Of a stretch of DNA of 64,000 bases, positions 1 to 9,005 are shown piece after piece. The stretch spans positions 3,720,001-3,784,000 of the forward strand of contig CBDIDH010000002.1 in assembly GCA_965277595.1 (NCBI GenBank), written 5' to 3'. The DNA comes from CBDIDH01 sp965277595 (GTDB lineage Bacteria; Planctomycetota; Planctomycetia; Isosphaerales; Isosphaeraceae). Made by a program: the position numbers and the translations under genes. The notes under the pieces are model-generated. The model was given only the letters and a program-made list of their open reading frames with translations, did not search any database and had not been told where the DNA came from. The stretch's first letter is position 1. Each line of letters opens with the position of its first letter.

Positions 1-312
1 CAGGCTGCCGTTTTTGAGACAACTTCCCGCGCCATCGGCGGCCGATCCCTGGCAAAGGACCGTCAATCCCGGCGCATTCAAACCCGCCGCCAGTTCCGGG
101 CCCGCGAACCCAAGAACCTCAACGACCGCATCCCAATGCCCCACCAGCCCCGAGGCGAGCAACCTCTGCCCCTCCGCGCCGGCGAGGCGGACAAGGCGAT
201 GGCCGGCGTCGAGATGCTGGATCAGCTCGGCGTTGATCCGCTGATAATCGCGTACGTCCGGGATCGAGATCGTCGGAATTCCCGGATCGACCGGATCAAC
301 GCCCGGGGACAC
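1..312 (-). CDS. GXGXG-repeat-like protein, N-terminal part (runs off left edge)
   Basis: This frame stays open for 104 codons from a GTG at 312 to the left edge. The GTG lies inside the end of the upstream HEAT-repeat gene and is preceded by AGGGAG, so the two genes are probably translationally coupled. The visible part has motifs such as LAGAEGQRLLASGL, GPELAAGLNAPGLTVLCQG and ADGAGSCLKNG. This glycine-rich pattern resembles the right-handed beta-helix of the glutamate synthase C-terminal (GXGXG) domain and of formylmethanofuran dehydrogenase subunit C. The family call is from motif resemblance only; the function is unknown because most of the protein is outside the window. Confidence 0.6.
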   Translation of the reverse strand, partial: MSPGVDPVDPGIPTISIPDVRDYQRINAELIQHLDAGHRLVRLAGAEGQRLLASGLVGHWDAVVEVLGFAGPELAAGLNAPGLTVLCQGSAADGAGSCLKNGSL

Positions 313-1789
313 CGGCCACTCCCTGATCTCCGGGGGGGGCCTCGGCCACCTGAGGCTGCGCCGGGGCGTATTCCTTGGTGTTGGGCACAAGCCGGAACGA
401 CTTCGGCGGGTTCTTGTCGAGGAAGGCTTTCAGTTGCTCGACCTGACCATCGAGCGATTTCTTGTACTTGGGGATCTGCCCGTTTGGCGCCTTGACCAAC
501 TCAACCGAAGCTCGCGTCACGGCCGCGGAGAGGTCGGAAACCTGGCGGATGTACGGCAGACTCGCGTTGCCGCCTGGAATCTTCAGAAGGCCCGAGTCAT
601 TGGCGCCATCGAGACCGTGGAAAGCCTGATGCATCGGACCGATGAGAAGGCTGGTGAGATACTCCGCCAGGGTTCGGTTTTCCGAGATCGCGAGACCAAT
701 ATCCTCGCCGATGTCGGCAACGATCTGCCCGGAATAATAGGCGATCATCGGATAATTGTAGTCGCGAGTGGCCGGGCTTACCCGCATCATCCCAAGAGCC
801 CAGGCCGCCTCGGCGCGGACCTCCGGATGAGCCTCGGGATCAGCCAGAAAAGGGACGGCGGCCATCGCCATGTCGGCCTGAGGATTGTTCGGTTTCGAGG
901 CGACGCGCATCGAGCCAAGTGCCTCCAGCAACCGGAATTGCACGGGCCAGGGCAAATTTTTGTCACCTTGAAGAAGCTTCTCGATCTTGGATGCCGACTC
1001 GTTCGCGATGTTATAGCTGTCGATCTTCACGCCGTTCTCAACCAGATTCGAGAGCCCTCGCGCGGCCCAGTATTTGACCCAGACCGTTTGCTTCGGGTCT
1101 TCGAGTTGCTTGAGAAAAATCGGGACGGCTCGGGGACTTCCCGTCTGACCGAGGACGATCATCGCCTGAATCCGCGAGATCAGGTTGTTATCGAGCAGCT
1201 TCGGCAAGGTTTCCACAAGAACGTCGTTATACGAGGCGATGAATGACGTGTTCTTCGCGCGTCGAGCGGTATGATAGACGTCGAGAAGGTGGTCGCTGGC
1301 GCGTTGCACGGCCCTCGCGGCATCGCCTCGGGGATTGATACCCGGAGGCGGGTTGATCAAGGCGTTGATATTGGTTTTATCAATCAGCGCATACGCCATG
1401 CCGTTAACGAACTTCTGGAGCAAGTCGCGGTCAATCGGTTCGCCCCCTGCCTGGGCGAGAATCCGTTTGACGTCCGACTCCTTGAACTCCCTGTTGATTC
1501 CCGAAACGCTCTTGATAACCTTGATCGCGGCCTCGGCGTTGGGATCCACGAAGGTTTCGACGGTCGAGACCTTGGGCTCTTCCGCGGGCTCGGCCGGGGC
1601 CGGAGCGTTATCGGCGTCGGCGTCCTTCTTGGCCTCGTCCTTGCTGGTCTCGCCCTTTTTAACCGCCGAGCTGGACTTGGATTTTGGAGATTGCGCGAGG
1701 ACTGCCGGGGCCAACCCGCCCGCCAGCGCGATCGATATCCAGACCCACGAGCACCCCCGTCGCAGACCCGGGGCGAGCGCTTTGATCAT
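296..1789 (-). CDS. secreted HEAT-repeat protein
   Basis: The predicted protein has 497 aa. The ATG at 1789 was chosen over an upstream in-frame ATG at 2044 because it is preceded by AAAGG and opens a good signal peptide (basic start, then ISIALAGGLAPAVLAQ). A Lys/Glu/Pro/Ala-rich linker (about residues 35-75) follows, then an alpha-helical region with HEAT-like units, for example SPRAVPIFLKQLEDP and HPEVRAEAAWALGMM. Such proteins are usually exported scaffolds for protein-protein contacts; no catalytic motif is visible. Its stop overlaps the GTG of the next minus-strand gene, so both probably form one operon. Confidence 0.8.
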   Translation of the reverse strand: MIKALAPGLRRGCSWVWISIALAGGLAPAVLAQSPKSKSSSAVKKGETSKDEAKKDADADNAPAPAEPAEEPKVSTVETFVDPNAEAAIKVIKSVSGINREFKESDVKRILAQAGGEPIDRDLLQKFVNGMAYALIDKTNINALINPPPGINPRGDAARAVQRASDHLLDVYHTARRAKNTSFIASYNDVLVETLPKLLDNNLISRIQAMIVLGQTGSPRAVPIFLKQLEDPKQTVWVKYWAARGLSNLVENGVKIDSYNIANESASKIEKLLQGDKNLPWPVQFRLLEALGSMRVASKPNNPQADMAMAAVPFLADPEAHPEVRAEAAWALGMMRVSPATRDYNYPMIAYYSGQIVADIGEDIGLAISENRTLAEYLTSLLIGPMHQAFHGLDGANDSGLLKIPGGNASLPYIRQVSDLSAAVTRASVELVKAPNGQIPKYKKSLDGQVEQLKAFLDKNPPKSFRLVPNTKEYAPAQPQVAEAPPGDQGVAGVPGR

Positions 1790-2427
1790 CGTCGCAAACC
1801 TTTGGTTGACCCTCCCCGTAAGTCGCGCCCAGGCTCTTGACTCATTCGGGGAAAGGGAATGCGGGTTGGGTGGAGATGCCGGGATTCGTGGCGGCCAAAC
1901 GCTCGAATCGAACCGCGACGATCGGCGGCCGGTTGAACCGGCGCAAATGAGGCGACCCGGTATCGCCCGCCAGAATAACGCACGGGCGGGCCGGAAACCA
2001 GCCTTGGTGCCGGCCGAGGTTCCGAACCGGGACACTAAACCCATCTTTCGTAGGTTCCAATACTTCCATCAAGACGATTCAAATCCAAAGTAACCTGCTA
2101 TACAAGCCGTGTCAAGTCGCCCAGGCACCCCCAAAATTCGCTAGCCGTCAGGGTCGGTGTGACCCGCGCGAAGCGACCTCAAATCCTTGAAAAATCGTTT
2201 CTCCAGGTTAGACGCTCGAAGCCTGATTACGTTCAACGATCGGACCCGTTTTATTTCTCTCAATCCAGGGTCAACGCGGTTGGGGAGTTGTCGTAAGGGG
2301 CCTTCCATCGTAGAATCGGGCGGTTGCCGGTCGGCCTGGTTCGAGGGCTTTCGGTAGCGTCGCGACGCAGTCTTCCTTTAAGATAAGAATTGCGAGGCGG
2401 CTCTGGCCTCTGGGAGATCGCCTCGGC
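1790..2427. other. divergent intergenic region, no gene seen
   Basis: This 638-base stretch separates the minus-strand HEAT gene from the plus-strand metallo-hydrolase. Short frames in it have no homologous-looking motifs. It should hold the promoters of both neighbours, but I could not pick a convincing -35/-10 pair. Confidence 0.5.
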
Positions 2428-3210
2428 ATGCTTGAGCGTCGATACATCTTCCCGGGCGTGATTGAGTTGAACGTCCAGGCACGACGGCGCCTGGGTGTGA
2501 ATATCTACCTGATCGACGGCGGAACCGAATACGCTCTCATCGATGTCGGCTTTCTCGACGAGCTGGGCGACGTTCTCGAACTGATCCGCCAGATGAACTT
2601 CAGCCTTTCCGCTTGCAAGATGATCCTCGCCACGCACGCCGACGCCGACCACACCCAGGGCCTTGCCCGCGCCCGCGAGGTACTCAAGTGCAAGGTCGCC
2701 GCGCATCCCAAGAGCGTCGCCCCGCTTCAGGATGGCGACGAGGTCATGACGTACGCCCGGATCGACGCTCAGAACATCCACATCCCGATGCCTCGTTGCA
2801 AGGTTGATCAGACCATTGACGAGGGAGACATCCTCACCATCGGCGACCGCTCGCTGGAAGTCTGGAGCACGCCAGGCCATACGGCCGGTCAGCTTTCCTT
2901 TCGGATGGGCAAATTGCTCTTCTCGGGCGACAACATTTTTCGGGACGGCTGCGTCGGCGTGATTGACGCCCACCACGGTTCGAACCTCGTCGAGTTCATC
3001 GCCAGCCTGACCCGGATTCGCGATTGCGACGCCGAATACCTGCTGCCGTCGCACGGACCGATCTTCCGCAACGACAAGGCGCTGCTCAATTCCACGATCG
3101 CACGGCTTGAAGACTATACCCATCGGGCCGACTTCGGCACCTGCGCCGTGGACTGGCCGCTCCTCGACGAATGGGAAGACGAACTGGCGACGGGAAAACC
3201 GGTTCTTTAG
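2428..3210 (+). CDS. metallo-beta-lactamase-fold hydrolase
   Basis: The 260-aa protein carries the MBL signature HADADH at residues 70-75, a downstream metal ligand His at about 151 (STPGHTAGQ), Asp168 (LFSGDN) and a late His in LLPSHGP. These form a complete dinuclear metal site of the glyoxalase II/RNase Z-like superfamily. The length fits a single-domain enzyme. The substrate cannot be told from sequence; thioester or cyclic-nucleotide-type hydrolysis is equally possible. The gene stands 30 bases before the next plus-strand gene, so it may be cotranscribed with the two membrane protein genes. Confidence 0.85.
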   Translation: MLERRYIFPGVIELNVQARRRLGVNIYLIDGGTEYALIDVGFLDELGDVLELIRQMNFSLSACKMILATHADADHTQGLARAREVLKCKVAAHPKSVAPLQDGDEVMTYARIDAQNIHIPMPRCKVDQTIDEGDILTIGDRSLEVWSTPGHTAGQLSFRMGKLLFSGDNIFRDGCVGVIDAHHGSNLVEFIASLTRIRDCDAEYLLPSHGPIFRNDKALLNSTIARLEDYTHRADFGTCAVDWPLLDEWEDELATGKPVL

Positions 3211-3240
3211 CCCGACGTCCACTCGCTTGGAGGGAGTCGG

Positions 3241-4659
3241 ATGGAAAGGAGTCCAGAAACTCGGTGGCAACTCCCGTTCACGGTAGGGCTCGTCTTGCTG
3301 GCCCTCTGCCAGGCGATCACCTCATACCGGGCCTTACGCGAGCTTGAGGCTCCTGGAAATTACGATACCGCTTATTATTTTTGTGTCGGTCGCAACCTCG
3401 CGACCGGCCGCGGCCTGACCGATCGCATGGTCTGGCACTATCTTGGACCCCTCGCGCCCCCAGGGCGTCCCGCGGGTGACTACTGGATGGTCGGCTGGCC
3501 GATCGTTCTCGGAGCCTTGATGACCGTCTTCGGGCATTCCAGCCGAGACGCCTTTCGAATTTGCGCGGGACTCTCGATTTTTCTGCCGCTTCTTGCCTGC
3601 CGAATCTCCTGGCGCCTTCGCGCGAGCCCAGGTCTCGCCCTGCTCACCGGCTTTCTCGTGTGCGCGCAAACGCGATTGAACCAGTCCAACGTCACAACCG
3701 ATGTGACCCTGATTTATCAGCTGATCGTCCTGCTCGGGCTCGGCCTGGCTCCCGCCATCCTCCGCGGTGAGGGGACAAGGGCCGATTGGTGCGTCAAGGG
3801 GATGACTCTGGCCTTGCCGATCTGGCTACGCTCGATGGACGAACTTTACATCGTCAAGAGTGACCCCTCGGTTACCGCCTGGCGGTCACAGGGGTTTCGC
3901 CAGATCCTGGCCGAGCGGGTTCATTGTGCCCGGGTCCTCACGTATCAACTTCTGATCCAGATTGCCTGGCCGCTCTTGTTGATGGCGGCGACCGGGATGA
4001 TTGCCGGTTGCCGCCAGAGGAGAGTTGGAATCCTCTGCCTGAGCCTCTTCTTGTTGCTTTCGGCGGTTGTTCCCACGCTCCTTGTTCCCTTCGGTACGAA
4101 CCCGGACCGTCTGGTGATGCATGCCTTGCCGATCCTTTGCATCCTCGCGGCGTCGGCCGTCGGCGATCTCAACGAGTGGACGCAGGCGTCCCGTCGATGG
4201 CTTCGTGCCCTTTTCCTGGCACCGACCGCGCTGTTGATCGTGGCCTGTTTCCTTGTCCGGGCGCGTTTGAATGCCTCCGGCCACTTTGAAGAAGGTTGGA
4301 AGAACCAGTTCCGACCACTCCCCATGTCGCTCCATCTCGCAGCCCGAAAGCTCGGTCTCGGGCCGACTGAGATCATTGTGACACAAGACCCGTGGAAGCT
4401 CGCCGCCGTTCTCGACGTTCCAACCGTGATGATTCCGTACGACGGACCCGAGGCTTTGCGGCAAGTCGTCGCGCTTTATCAGCCCAGATTTGTCCTCTTA
4501 CCGACGCCGACCTCGAAGGACGCGAATCCGAAGATCGTCGCGGGTGCCGCGTCGGATCGGGTCGTCCTCGACGATCTCGGCTTTCGTGACGTTCTGCATA
4601 CGTTTGACGGTCACTGGTATGAGTGCCCGAACTCTCCTCATGGTAAGGCCCCGCGATGA
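3241..4659 (+). CDS. multi-pass membrane protein, GT-C glycosyltransferase-like
   Basis: The 472-aa product starts at an ATG preceded by GGAGGGAG. It has an N-terminal membrane segment, a first luminal stretch with acidic residues (NYDTAYYF, near residue 40) and about eight further hydrophobic helices, then a soluble C-terminal region. This layout matches polytopic GT-C enzymes that use lipid-linked sugars (the dolichyl-phosphate-mannose transferase superfamily), but the catalytic acidic pair is only suggested. The stop overlaps the start of the next gene (ATGA), so the two membrane proteins are translationally coupled. Confidence 0.6.
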   Translation: MERSPETRWQLPFTVGLVLLALCQAITSYRALRELEAPGNYDTAYYFCVGRNLATGRGLTDRMVWHYLGPLAPPGRPAGDYWMVGWPIVLGALMTVFGHSSRDAFRICAGLSIFLPLLACRISWRLRASPGLALLTGFLVCAQTRLNQSNVTTDVTLIYQLIVLLGLGLAPAILRGEGTRADWCVKGMTLALPIWLRSMDELYIVKSDPSVTAWRSQGFRQILAERVHCARVLTYQLLIQIAWPLLLMAATGMIAGCRQRRVGILCLSLFLLLSAVVPTLLVPFGTNPDRLVMHALPILCILAASAVGDLNEWTQASRRWLRALFLAPTALLIVACFLVRARLNASGHFEEGWKNQFRPLPMSLHLAARKLGLGPTEIIVTQDPWKLAAVLDVPTVMIPYDGPEALRQVVALYQPRFVLLPTPTSKDANPKIVAGAASDRVVLDDLGFRDVLHTFDGHWYECPNSPHGKAPR

Positions 4660-6542
4660 TTGCCCTCGCGCTCGCGGCGGCAATTCTGGCGGCGGTTCTG
4701 GCCCGAGGCCGACGCTGGGTCTGGACGCTCGGCGATCATGGCCAGGCGGTCGCGCCGGCGTTCTTGCTCATTCTTTGGTTTGCGTTTCTGGGTCTCGGCC
4801 AGTTCAGCGGATCGCTCACGGCCGCCGCCTGGATCGCGGCGTTTCCACTGCTCGGAATCGCCGGGTATGCCGTCACGCAGACCCGTCGGGTCCGGCGGAG
4901 ACACGATCAATGGACCCTCGTCGATGCGATGGCCCTGGCCTTCCTCGCTCTCTTTCTGATCGCCTATTGCGGCAACGACAGCTTTTGTCACGAGTCGGTC
5001 GTCAATGCCTATCTCCGCGGCAACATCCCGCCGACCGCCCAGAACGATCCCGATCGCCCGTTACGCTACCACGGACTTGTCGACGCCGCCGCCGCCCTGG
5101 TGATTACAGCGACGGGCATCGGTCCGGAATCGGCGCTTGATGTCGTCTCGATCGTCTGCGTTTTTGCCTGTCTCAGTGGTTTGCAAGGGCTATCCCGCGT
5201 CGTGTTTGAGGGCCGGTGGGCTCCGCAAGCGGCTCGTCTGTTTTACCTGCTCGGGTTCGGACCGATCTATCTGAATCACCTTGGCCCGATCCTCGCGCGG
5301 ATCGCGGGTCGCGCGGTTTCTCCGCCCGGCTCGGCCTTCCTGCACGGTCAGACGACGCAATCATTTGTCGAGGTCTTGCCGAGGCGGCCGATGGGCCTGA
5401 ACCACCTGCTCTTCATTTTCTTGCTCGCGTCGACACTACCTCTCTGGAAATCGTCCGTTCGATCCGGCAAGGGCCCGCATCCTCTTTACTGGTTGCCCTG
5501 CGCCTTCGTCTTGCCGCTGGCCTCGGAAGACCTGACGGGCCTTTGGGGACTTATCGTTGTCTGGCTCTGGATCAAGCGGGCGATTCGCTTCCCCTGGCTG
5601 ATCGCCTGGATCTTGACGACGCTCGTCGCGCTCCCCTTGTCGGGAGTTCTCACCTCGATGATCGCGCCGACAGGCGTTTCCAGTTCGCCGAGGCTCGCCC
5701 TCTCCTGGCCGCCAAGCCTCCCCTGCTGGGTGGACCTGGAATCTCCCGGCCGACTTTCGCCCGGGGCCGCCTGGACGTTGATGCGCCTGGGCATGCCGAT
5801 CCTCTCATTCGGCTCGGCCTGGATCGCGGTCACGGAATGGGGACCGCTCTTTCTCGGCGGGTTGCTGCTGGCGATGCGCGATGCCCGGAGGCGGGTGATC
5901 GTGATGCTTTTTGGTGTCGGCCTTGTGCTCGCGAGCGTCTTGACCTTACGCGGCTGGTACAAGGCCGACCTCGACCGCTTCCTCTTTTATGGGACTTCGG
6001 CCGGTTTCCTGGTTTCGGCCAGTTGGGTCGAATGGCTGGAAAACCTCAAAAATCGCGGACGGGTTGCGCAACGCGGGTTTGCGGTCGCGGCGATTTTCCT
6101 CGTGATCGTGCCGACGATCGCCGGTCCCGTCGGGTTCGCGAGCCGATATAGCCTCTACTGGCTCGTCGGCAAGAACTCGCGGTCGCCGACGGCCTTTTCC
6201 GAGGCGGAACTTATTCGTATCCGCCAGGCCCTCGTCGCGGTCGGCCCGCGCGCCCTGATCGCAACGGATCGTCAAAAGGCCCAGACTCTCATTCTCGCGG
6301 GTTTCGTCGTGGATGTGCCGATGGCTCCGGGCTACTCGATTGGCATCGTCGACCTGAAAAATTTCGACGCCTATCCGCCCGAGAATTCTCAACGTCACGC
6401 ATCCTGGTCCTTCTCGCCGGCCGACGACCCCCAAATCGCCGGTCATCCCGTCGTTGCCGAAGTTGATGGATATCGCCTGATTCGTGGCGACCTCAGACAA
6501 GATACGCCCCGCGCTCCGCGTGATTCATCGCCAGGGCCGTGA
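4656..6542 (+). CDS. large polytopic membrane protein
   Basis: The 628-aa protein has around a dozen hydrophobic segments across most of its length and a hydrophilic C-terminal tail of about 110 residues. An extracytoplasmic loop after the third segment holds DSFCHESVVNAYLRG, and the C-terminal part contains a region like that of the upstream gene product. It overlaps that gene by 4 bases. I take it to be a partner or paralogue in cell-envelope glycosylation, but no family motif is certain. Its 3' end overlaps the convergent metallopeptidase gene by 50 bases. Confidence 0.6.
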   Translation: MIALALAAAILAAVLARGRRWVWTLGDHGQAVAPAFLLILWFAFLGLGQFSGSLTAAAWIAAFPLLGIAGYAVTQTRRVRRRHDQWTLVDAMALAFLALFLIAYCGNDSFCHESVVNAYLRGNIPPTAQNDPDRPLRYHGLVDAAAALVITATGIGPESALDVVSIVCVFACLSGLQGLSRVVFEGRWAPQAARLFYLLGFGPIYLNHLGPILARIAGRAVSPPGSAFLHGQTTQSFVEVLPRRPMGLNHLLFIFLLASTLPLWKSSVRSGKGPHPLYWLPCAFVLPLASEDLTGLWGLIVVWLWIKRAIRFPWLIAWILTTLVALPLSGVLTSMIAPTGVSSSPRLALSWPPSLPCWVDLESPGRLSPGAAWTLMRLGMPILSFGSAWIAVTEWGPLFLGGLLLAMRDARRRVIVMLFGVGLVLASVLTLRGWYKADLDRFLFYGTSAGFLVSASWVEWLENLKNRGRVAQRGFAVAAIFLVIVPTIAGPVGFASRYSLYWLVGKNSRSPTAFSEAELIRIRQALVAVGPRALIATDRQKAQTLILAGFVVDVPMAPGYSIGIVDLKNFDAYPPENSQRHASWSFSPADDPQIAGHPVVAEVDGYRLIRGDLRQDTPRAPRDSSPGP

Positions 6543-7518
6543 CGACCGTCGTCAGCCTGACTGCCGCGTCCGCCTCGTTGGATCGCGAATAGCTCAGTCC
6601 GATCGCATCGGCCCTCTCGGCCAGGTGGCGGAGCAACGGCCGGGTTCGTTCGGGAAAATGCCCGGTCCACTGGTACACCGACGCCAGAAGCGTCGCCTCA
6701 ACCTTGCGTATCAAGCCGGAGATCCGCTCCGAATCGCCCTGACCCGGCCGAGGAAAGGCCGTCTTCAAGACCGAGTCAAGCGCCCTCGGGAAGTCTGTTG
6801 CACCGGAGCTAGCGTCAAGGCCGTAATAATCGTCGATCGAGACCGAGATTTCGCTGACGTCTTCATCGAGATCATCGGCCGTGACGATCGGATCGCGCGC
6901 GTTGAGCGCGGCCAAGGTCCGGTCACAATACTGGAGCTTGGCGAGCGCCTCGGGCCAGTCGGCATACTCGGCGTGCCAGTCATGCCCGGGGGTCATCCAG
7001 ACGGCGAAGGTTTCCGACCAGTCTTCGTCTGGATGCTTCTGCGCGTACCAGCCGGGCAGGTGCCTCACGAACCGGCGACTGAACGGTTCGAACCGAAATT
7101 CTTCGAGATAAGGCCGATCCATCGGTCCGAACATCTCGACCCATTCTTCCGTTTCGAACAACTGATACGCATAATTGATGACATGACCCATTTCATGACG
7201 CAAATACCGTAAGATATCCTCCGGCCCCGCCCCTTCGACGTGTCCAACTCTCTGCTCGTGCAAGGCGACAAGGTGCGGCCTCGCCAGATAAAACGGGATC
7301 GCGATCGCCACGGTGCCCTCGGTGACGCCCCATTCCGTTGACAGATAAAAGCGAGGATGCACCCGAACGACACCTGCCTTCGCCAGTTCGTCGGCGAATT
7401 CGGTAAGGACCGGTTCGAGCGGCGATCCCTCGATCGTCAGGTTCAGGTCGCGAATCAGGGTAGTCCCAGCCTCAGTCAGACTCTCTCGCTCGAATCCGGC
7501 ACGATCTCCGTGCGCCAT
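6493..7518 (-). CDS. putative zinc-binding metallopeptidase
   Basis: The 341-aa protein carries an HEMGH zinc motif at residues 108-112 (LRHEMGHVINYAYQL) and, about 55 residues later, HPDEDWSETFAVWMTP, whose Glu169 is a plausible third zinc ligand. The spacing and the FVRHLPGWYAQ segment match the putative zinc-binding metallopeptidase family (COG4307-like, PF15887). No signal peptide is seen, so it is probably cytoplasmic. It lies divergent from the ATP-grasp ligase gene, with 198 bases between starts; a peptide ligase/peptidase pairing is a reasonable guess. Confidence 0.8.
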   Translation of the reverse strand: MAHGDRAGFERESLTEAGTTLIRDLNLTIEGSPLEPVLTEFADELAKAGVVRVHPRFYLSTEWGVTEGTVAIAIPFYLARPHLVALHEQRVGHVEGAGPEDILRYLRHEMGHVINYAYQLFETEEWVEMFGPMDRPYLEEFRFEPFSRRFVRHLPGWYAQKHPDEDWSETFAVWMTPGHDWHAEYADWPEALAKLQYCDRTLAALNARDPIVTADDLDEDVSEISVSIDDYYGLDASSGATDFPRALDSVLKTAFPRPGQGDSERISGLIRKVEATLLASVYQWTGHFPERTRPLLRHLAERADAIGLSYSRSNEADAAVRLTTVVTALAMNHAERGAYLV

Positions 7519-7716
7519 GAACGTCTCCTCGTCTCGGAACGGAAAAACCCGAGGCAGCTTTTCGAATCAGCGACCCTCTTCAAAACGAAAGAAACCGGGC
7601 AATCGCCATACCGAACCGATCCGGCGCGGTCCCAAACTTGCAAACCGAAGGCGATCGATCGCCGCGACGGTCGGCGGCACAGATCGGCCCGATGAGATGA
7701 GGTGTCTAAAGGCCCG

Positions 7717-8700
7717 ATGAAGATCACGATCCTGACCTATCTGGAAAACGAAGCCAGCAAAGAGTATGACGCCGTCGCCGATCAGGTGGCCGAGGCCCTC
7801 AAGAAAGGAGGCCACGCGCCCAACATTCTCGGCGTTCACGGCGACCTTCCCAAGCTTCTCCGCGACCTCAAGCGGCGCAAGCCCGACCTCGTCTTTCACC
7901 TCCTCGAAATGTTCGGCGGCCGACTCAAAGGCGACGTCGAGGTCGCCGGGGTACTTGACCTCTTGCAGATCCCCTATACCGGCGGCGGTCCGGCCGAGTT
8001 ATCCTTGCGGATGGATAAAGGGCTCGCCAAAAAAGCGCTTGCGTTTGACCAGATCCTTTACCCCGATTTCGCCGTCTTCTCCGCGAACGACTTCGAGACC
8101 GGCGGCAACCTCCGCATGCCCCTCTTCGTCAAGCCGCTCACGGCCGATGCCTCGATCGGAATCGGCTCGGAATCACTCGTCCACGACGCGATCTCCCTGA
8201 TGAAACGGGTCGCGTATATTCACAAGAAGTTCGGAGACTCGGCGCTCGCCGAGGAATACATCGAGGGCCGCGAGTTCTATGTCGGCGTTCTCGGCAATCG
8301 CGAGCCGACCGTTTTTCCGCCGATCGAGATGGACTTCGGCGGCCTTCCCGAAGGATCTCTGAAGATCCTCGGCAGCAAGGCCAAGTGGTCCAAGAACAGC
8401 GTTGAGTACAAGGGGACTCGCTCCGTTCTCGCCGAGATTCCCGACGAGCTTCGGGCGCGTCTTCAAAAGGTCTCGGTCGATGCCTACCGGGCGCTCAAGG
8501 TCCGCGATTACGGCCGGGTTGACCTCCGCCTGACCGAGACCGGCGAGATCTACGTCATCGAGGTCAACGCCAACTGTTATCTCGAACAAACCGGCGAGTT
8601 CGCCACCGCCGCCGCCGCCGCGGGTCTCGATTATCCGACGCTCGTCAACACGATCGTTGACCTCGCCCTGGAGCGCCGACGCGGAGCGAGGCACGCCTGA
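7717..8700 (+). CDS. ATP-grasp ligase of the D-Ala-D-Ala ligase type
   Basis: The 327-aa protein begins MKITILTYLENEASKEYD, the typical N-terminal Rossmann-like start of D-Ala-D-Ala ligase relatives. ATG 7717 (AAAGG upstream) is preferred to GTG 7702. ATP-grasp features are IPYTGGGPAELSLRMDK, LFVKPLTADASIGIG (ATP-binding Lys), a hinge EEYIEGREFYVGVLG, and metal-binding acidic residues in VDLRLTETGEIYVIEVNAN. These enzymes join a carboxylate to an amine at the cost of ATP. Because true Ddl proteins have more conserved omega-loop residues, this is more likely a carboxylate-amine ligase of unknown substrate than the cell-wall Ddl. Confidence 0.8.
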   Translation: MKITILTYLENEASKEYDAVADQVAEALKKGGHAPNILGVHGDLPKLLRDLKRRKPDLVFHLLEMFGGRLKGDVEVAGVLDLLQIPYTGGGPAELSLRMDKGLAKKALAFDQILYPDFAVFSANDFETGGNLRMPLFVKPLTADASIGIGSESLVHDAISLMKRVAYIHKKFGDSALAEEYIEGREFYVGVLGNREPTVFPPIEMDFGGLPEGSLKILGSKAKWSKNSVEYKGTRSVLAEIPDELRARLQKVSVDAYRALKVRDYGRVDLRLTETGEIYVIEVNANCYLEQTGEFATAAAAAGLDYPTLVNTIVDLALERRRGARHA

Positions 8701-8744
8701 TCGATCGCCATTCGGGACATTGCGTATTACGAGCTTTTTTTGAC

Positions 8745-8886
8745 GTAAGGTCCAGGGACATAAGGCCAACAGACATTGGGCAGATTTTTCCTTTGTCCTT
8801 TGTCCTTTGCCCTTTGCCCTTTGCCCTTTGCCCTTTGCCCTTTGCCCTTTGCCCTTTGCCCTTTGCCCTTTGTCCTTTCTCCTTAC
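8745..8886. repeat. heptamer tandem repeat, CTTTGCC family
   Basis: From 8791 there are 12 head-to-tail heptamers, nine CTTTGCC and three CTTTGTC, ending at 8874 with a decayed unit CTTTCTC after it. The preceding stretch 8745-8785 looks like decayed complementary heptamers (AGGTCCA, GGGACAT, AAGGCCA, TTGGGCA), so the whole can fold into an imperfect hairpin. Long frames read through it in all phases only because the unit has no stop codon. A relative lies at 26428-26538. Confidence 0.85.
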
Positions 8887-8921
8887 GACAATCCCGCAAC
8901 AATCCTGGCAACAAGGAATGC

Positions 8922-8962
8922 AAAAAGGGCCGGGCCTCCCGCGTGTGCAAGAGGCCCGGCCC
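8922..8962 (-). terminator. Rho-independent terminator of the export lipoprotein gene
   Basis: A perfect 12-base stem, GGGCCGGGCCTC/GAGGCCCGGCCC (8927-8938 with 8951-8962), has a 12-base loop and is followed on the minus strand by TTTTTG. It lies 44 bases past the stop of the minus-strand gene ending at 9006. Confidence 0.85.
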
Positions 8963-9005
8963 GACATTTTCTTAACAAAAGCTCAGGCGATTCTGGAAGG
9001 GTCGA

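Noticed and set aside
8791..8874. CRISPR array
   Set aside because: The repeats are head-to-tail heptamers without spacers, and no cas gene is present.
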